A DNA stretch of 64,000 nucleotides from Metopolophium dirhodum (lineage: Eukaryota > Arthropoda > Insecta > Hemiptera > Aphididae), in contig NC_083564.1 of NCBI RefSeq assembly GCF_019925205.1, positions 33,084,447-33,148,446 on the forward strand. Direction: 5' to 3'. Each line of letters opens with the position of its first letter. The first letter of the stretch is position 1. Under the pieces are notes generated by a model. That model ran no database searches, was not told where the DNA came from, and worked only from the letters and a program-made list of their open reading frames with translations. The position numbers and the translations under genes were made by a program. Shown here piece after piece: positions 59,393 to 64,000 of this stretch.

Positions 59393-59521
59393 ATGGTGAT
59401 CGTTCATCACACACAAATATTGTGTGCAGACACCTGGGAGAACCCGGCAATGAAGCCGATGGACAATAATAATATAACGCCCTTTGCGAACCGACCCCGT
59501 AACACTGATAATAGTCGATAA
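59393..59521 (+). CDS. Small ORF or terminal exon, 42 aa
   Basis: ATG at 59393 to TAA at 59519-59521. From residue 13 the peptide TWENPAMKPMDNNNITP and following Arg/Asn-rich residues have about 69 percent purine at codon position 1. A TTGTGTGCAG ending at 59429 is a fair acceptor, so the coding part may start at 59430 as a terminal exon of about 29 codons. Another frame gives an acidic/Gly-rich 12-codon tail. The neighbourhood is AT-rich, so this GC-richer block stands out. Product unknown. Confidence 0.33.
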   Translation: MVIVHHTQILCADTWENPAMKPMDNNNITPFANRPRNTDNSR

Positions 59522-61563
59522 ATTATATACTGCGTTTTAAACCGGTCTTTTTAAAACCCCAAGACAACGCCACATTTTTTTTTTAAATTGCAAAATAATT
59601 ATTTTATAATGTTTTTGGGACACCTCAACCGAACGTAAATCGACAACATCGAACATAATTCCCAGTTTCATAAAATCGTTTTTAAGTATATATATTTATA
59701 GCAATACAGACATTTTTAATCAATAACAAAATTAATAAAAAATAATTACTTGTTATTTATTTTACAGTATGAATATAAAAATGTGTGAGGTAGTACCTGC
59801 TATTTAAACTTTTCGATTTTCCCTCAAAGTATATTGTATGTGTAGGTATGTAGTACTTCAACCAATACCTAATATAGATAACACAATATTCATATTATTT
59901 CCTAGGTGCAAAATAAACTATGATAATTAAAAAAAACTATTTCATTATTGCAGGAAATTGTAGTTGCAATAATAATATATTCAAACATTATTGCATTAGC
60001 ATAAAACCAATTTCTAAAAAATCTTATAAGTAAAAACATTATTTCAAATATAATAATAACAAATAATAATGGCGTTATCCTCGTTATAATTAATTATCTG
60101 CGGACAACGCGGCTGATACAAATAATAAGACTTATAGAAATAATAAAAATATAAAACTAGTTTTAACTTCACAAATATAGAGGCAGGTACTACAATTAAT
60201 ACCCAACAATAATTTGTTGCAAGTCTTTCAAGTTTTAATTTTTAAGTTTAACAGAGGTAATTGACATACATATTAAATCCAATTTTTAAAATAAATCGAT
60301 CAACAATAAGTACTTACATAATTTATTTAAAATTACGGAAATTAATAGCTTTTAAAATTGATATATTTTAAAGGAACTGGTTTTACAATCTTCTTGTAAT
60401 TCTAATTTCATATTTTCCAATAGCACCTAACTTAGTAGTTAATTAACTTGTTGTTAAATAATATTATAAATTTTATTGTTATTATTATTATCTATATACA
60501 ATTATAAATATATTTCAGTAAAATAATTGTTATTATTATACGAAACATGTATTTACCTACCAATGGCTAAGTTAATATAGTATAATAAAAATACTGATTC
60601 TAATATTATACATAGATAGGTACTTGAAAAATGATATATTTTGTGATGTGTCTTATTTTGTTAGTATTTAGCAGTTATATGAATAATTTATTATAATTAT
60701 TATTATTACCATCAAGGTACCAATACTAAAAGTCTAAAACAAAAGATACGCTAGGTTGTCTACGTACAATATAATGCATATTAAACTCAATGAGTTTATA
60801 TTTTAGTATCTATTAATAAACAATCGGCAATCGCGTTAGTGTTTTCAGTTTTGTCCGGTCTAAAGTTTTTTACAATTTCACCTTGTCCCAAAATTCAATT
60901 AAAAAATTTAATGATTAATTATGAAAACTATATTATTATTTAATATTATTTATTATTCATTGCTCATTAATTATTATAAATGTATTCGTTTTTTACACCT
61001 TTCTTTAACGTTGCAAAATCAATTGTTATTGATATTTCAACATATTTTTAGAAACCATATTATTGCCGAATCAAAGAAAACTTTGAATTTATGAAAGTAA
61101 ATTTATAATCTCATCGTAAATTTACAATTCTATCCTACCATACCTTCGTGAATTTATTATATCGAGTGAAATTATTTAGGTACAACCATATATTATATAG
61201 GTGCATTCAAACAAGGTGCCAAATGTCAATAATAATAATAATAATAATAGATACCTATAAAGATGTCTGTTGTACGTTATATAAATTAGATACGATAACT
61301 ATTATAATATTATATTATTACACCTACATGGCTACAATGCTACATTTTATTTTCTGCATTATCTGCACTGGACGATAAAATATAAAATATATCCAAAACG
61401 ACCACTACACTGCGTAACTAAATATCAATACGCAAGCGGGCTACGTCCTAAGTATGTACCTATATGATGTAGGTATACGCCTTTATTAATTACCTTGTGT
61501 ACCTATACGCATTATATACGTGTGGTCATATTATCACTACTACTATTATTATTATTATTATTA
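59522..61563. other. AT-rich intergenic stretch
   Basis: About 2 kb of AT-rich DNA with an AAT repeat at about 61229-61250 and an ATT repeat at 61543-61567. No supportable gene. Confidence 0.5.
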
Positions 61564-61788
61564 TTATATATTATATAATATACTGGCGTTGGTAGTTTTT
61601 TTAGAGTTCCGTTTTAAATCATCAGCAAACGACAGCTCAGAATATATACCATTCACAACCTTAACAATACCATTACTACTCATCGTTTCCAAGTGCTCGT
61701 ATATAATATTATATGTACCTACCATTAAATCGGGACCCGAAGGCACGACCTGCAGTGTCGTGGTCGCGGTATATAGAAGGAAAACCAT
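61564..61788 (-). CDS. Hypothetical protein, 74 aa
   Basis: True ATG at 61788, 74 codons to the stop at 61564-61566. About 73 percent of codons start with a purine, among the best biases in the window. The N-terminus (residues 1-16) is hydrophobic and could be a signal peptide. Then comes a Gly/Pro turn (PSGPDLMVG) and a mixed region with IVKVVNGIYSELSFADDLKR near residues 42-61, then Lys/Thr. A 95-codon plus-strand frame overlaps it but begins in a poly-Tyr tract from the ATT repeat and has weaker bias. If secreted, a small secreted protein would fit, but that is conjecture. Confidence 0.42.
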   Translation of the reverse strand: MVFLLYTATTTLQVVPSGPDLMVGTYNIIYEHLETMSSNGIVKVVNGIYSELSFADDLKRNSKKTTNASILYNI

Positions 61789-63562
61789 CAAACTTTATTA
61801 CCGATGAACACTATGACGTGTGCAAGTAGGTATATAATATTATATTGAAGAAGCCGCCAGTTGGCAGTCCGGCTAAACGATGATAATAATAATTATAATA
61901 TGGGTGCCTAGGTATATCTATAATTTTTTTTTTCGTATTGAGAATATACTGCAGGGTTTTGACTGTAAAAATATTTATATATAATGACTATTTTTAGAAA
62001 TTACGTATCAGGTACGCGTCAGACGCGCGCAATTGATGAAATCGAAAATCTAATAACATAATGTGCATATAGTATAATAATATTATAATATAATATACAC
62101 GTTCTCTCGATATTAATAATTGATTAGAGTATTAGACATAATATTATGAATTAAATATACACACGTGTGATATACACATGCATAATAATAATAATAGTAC
62201 CTACCTACCTAGGTACCTATATAGAGGTAGGTATGTGTATTTAATTGTTTCAAAAACTTCGTCTCCCAAGGTTTTTGTTTTATGTTTTTTTATATTTCTA
62301 ATGATTCTTTTTTATATTTATACTATATAATGATATGTGTACCAAACGTTTAAAATATCATTAGCAATTATTATTATATAGTTCTTCTAATATGCGTTTC
62401 AAAATTGGATTTCAACCAGTTTAATAATATTCAGACTATATAGGAACATTATAATATATTATGTCTTATAATATCATATATAATATAATCGATCCGTATC
62501 GACGGCAGATCGATTATCACGTCCGTGTACCTACACATATTATAATATAGGTACAATAAACGATTATTAATAATATCACGATCGTGAGAAGCGGCTCAAA
62601 TCAAAACAAAACGAATATAATATAGTAAGCGGAGCGTGTCATATATTATATTATATTATATTTCAATATAGGTATATTATATTACGTATTATTACGCGTA
62701 TTTATCTAAGGCAAACGAGCATCACCGGTACGAAAACCCTGCACGTCAAACGTTCAAAAGATTAACTGGTACATTATAATATTATTATTATCCACTGTTG
62801 AATGTACATCGATATTGTTCGATTCTCTTTTTCTCGCACGAGTTCGACCAACTACACACGTCGTGCTCGTATTATTATGTATAGAGACACTTCTCATTTA
62901 CGGCTGAACACATTTTTGATCGCCGCGATATAGATCTATATAATAATATAGACGTTGAACCGCGGCGGCAATATATCAAAACATAATAGTACAATAAAAT
63001 ATTGTATTTGTTTCGCGTCCCGTGCGTTAGGTATATAGGTACCTCAGGTAGAGGTACCTAGGGTATACGTGGCCATAATATGGTCAATTGTAATAAATAA
63101 TAATATAATAATTTAACCGATATAATAACTACAGTGCGAACAAGGTCAGCATACGATTTAATATCACGTGAAAATAATAATTGATAATCTTACGCACGGC
63201 GTAGTATAGTCTTTGGTTTATTATGTATTTATATTATTATTATATATAATGGGCAGGTACATTATAGTGGGTATAGGCACTAATAGGTACAGTTCTTACG
63301 GGTTAGGTGCGTATAATATTATGGAAAGATATACATATTTTAACGGAATAAGTATCCGTCTTGAATTAACGACTACGAGTGTATAATGGGTAAGTGTATA
63401 TAGCCTACTTTTTAATAATAATTATAATACAAAGTAATAATAATTACTTTTTAGTAATATTTTTTTTTTCGTTTGATACATTTTATATTTTAGTCAAAAA
63501 AATTTAGCTCCACTTCATTATTTTCTAGTTAAAATAATCTGAAAGATCGAAAACGTCGAAAT
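61789..63562. other. AT-rich intergenic stretch
   Basis: AT-rich with a dense GGTA/TACC cluster at 62197-62234 (CCTACCTAGGTACC forms a hairpin with GGTAGGTA) and another at 63030-63072. A GC-richer segment lies at 62700-62960. No supportable gene. Confidence 0.45.
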
Positions 63563-63824
63563 GTCGTATGCAGTGTTGAATCCAGGTATCCCTAGAAATT
63601 ACTTTCGCCCCCCTGACAAATACAACATTCAAAAAAATTTACCTATTTATTAAATGTGCAACACTCGTTACGATCATCGCATCTAATGGTGTTTACTAAA
63701 ATATACCGTTTTTATACCGTACTGCCAGATTGGTACTATATCCATACTGACTTTCCCAAACAAAACAAAAGTGAGCCCCCCCCTCCCCCAAGAAAATTTT
63801 TCTGGATTCAATACTGGTTGTATG
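63563..63824. mobile_element. hAT-like MITE with 8-bp duplication, element 63571-63816
   Basis: Termini CAGTGTTGAATCCAG and, in reverse complement, CAGTATTGAATCCAG (one mismatch in 15). Flanks GTCGTATG (63563-63570) and GTTGTATG (63817-63824) form an 8-bp duplication with one mismatch. Short C-rich runs (CGCCCCCCTG and CCCCCCCCTCCCCC) sit just inside each end. The 67-codon plus frame at 63656-63859 crosses out of the element and is not a gene. Confidence 0.75.
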
Positions 63825-64000
63825 TTCATATAGTAAGCGAGTGCCACGTAGCATTATAATAAATACCTTTTAACGATCTGCAACTGCAATTACAGCTGTA
63901 AAATGTTTCGACACTTGACGGTCGCAATACAATATGCGATATCGTGAGTTATTAATATTCTTCGATTTTTGAATCGAGAATAGCATATAATATAGAAGAT

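Noticed and set aside
61520..61807. 95-codon plus-strand ORF
   Set aside because: Starts in a poly-Tyr run from the ATT repeat and has weaker codon bias than the minus-strand ORF over the same bases.
1..64000. CRISPR arrays, bacterial operons, rRNA and well-known insect microRNAs
   Set aside because: None of their signatures was seen on reading both strands; AT-rich TATA repeats are not spaced direct repeats.

Overview
The window looks like nuclear DNA from an aphid or a close relative. It is very AT-rich and full of TATATA runs and of the GGTA/TACC ('taggtacctat') motif typical of aphid intergenic DNA. It carries a tRNA-derived SINE, many small non-autonomous DNA transposons, TG/CA/TTA microsatellites and scattered CpG-rich islands. 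Nothing is organised like a bacterial operon, and I see no CRISPR array, rRNA or stand-alone tRNA gene. The organism call is inference from style; I could not run a search.

Genes are sparse and none was identified by name. The best-supported one is a two-exon gene at 6699-7092 (+): an 83-residue single-pass membrane protein with an acidic N-terminus, whose reading frame continues exactly through a 142-base intron. Other coding candidates are weaker. They are short ORFs or exon-like blocks with splice-site consensus or a purine-biased first codon position: 5057-5353 (-), 9306-9509 (+), 14102-14272 (+), 22504-22581 (+), 23403-23534 (-), 27056-27361 (-), 27662-27928 (-), 30535-30729 (+), 37753-38032 (+), 43701-43802 (+), 45687-45768 (+), 46196-46376 (+), 50159-50264 (+), 59393-59521 (+) and 61564-61788 (-). 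In several islands both strands, or several frames, look protein-like. I say so rather than force a choice.

The firmest content is mobile DNA. Four hAT-like miniature elements have CA...TG termini and 8-bp target duplications (1746-2370, 19512-20559, 35684-36045, 63571-63816). Three TTAA-flanked foldback elements have arms of about 150-190 bp (24498-24908, 31033-31467, 53043-53482). Two TA-flanked mariner-type MITEs are present (8571-8796, 45182-45603), and a decayed relative of the second is nested in the 19.5-kb hAT element. A PIF/Harbinger-type element at 53748-54487 still holds what looks like the first 32 codons of its nuclease. There is also a tRNA-derived SINE (21461-21790), the C-terminal end of a LINE reverse-transcriptase ORF (51314-51487, minus) and a probable retrotransposon 3' tail (28158-28345).

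CpG-rich islands at 33.3-34.6, 37.1-37.8, 41.0-42.1 and 54.9-55.9 kb carry homopolymer G/C runs, GA/CA tracts and a recurring CTGCTGCAG motif. They are the likeliest promoter or 5'-exon regions. The rest is AT-rich sequence in which I see nothing specific.
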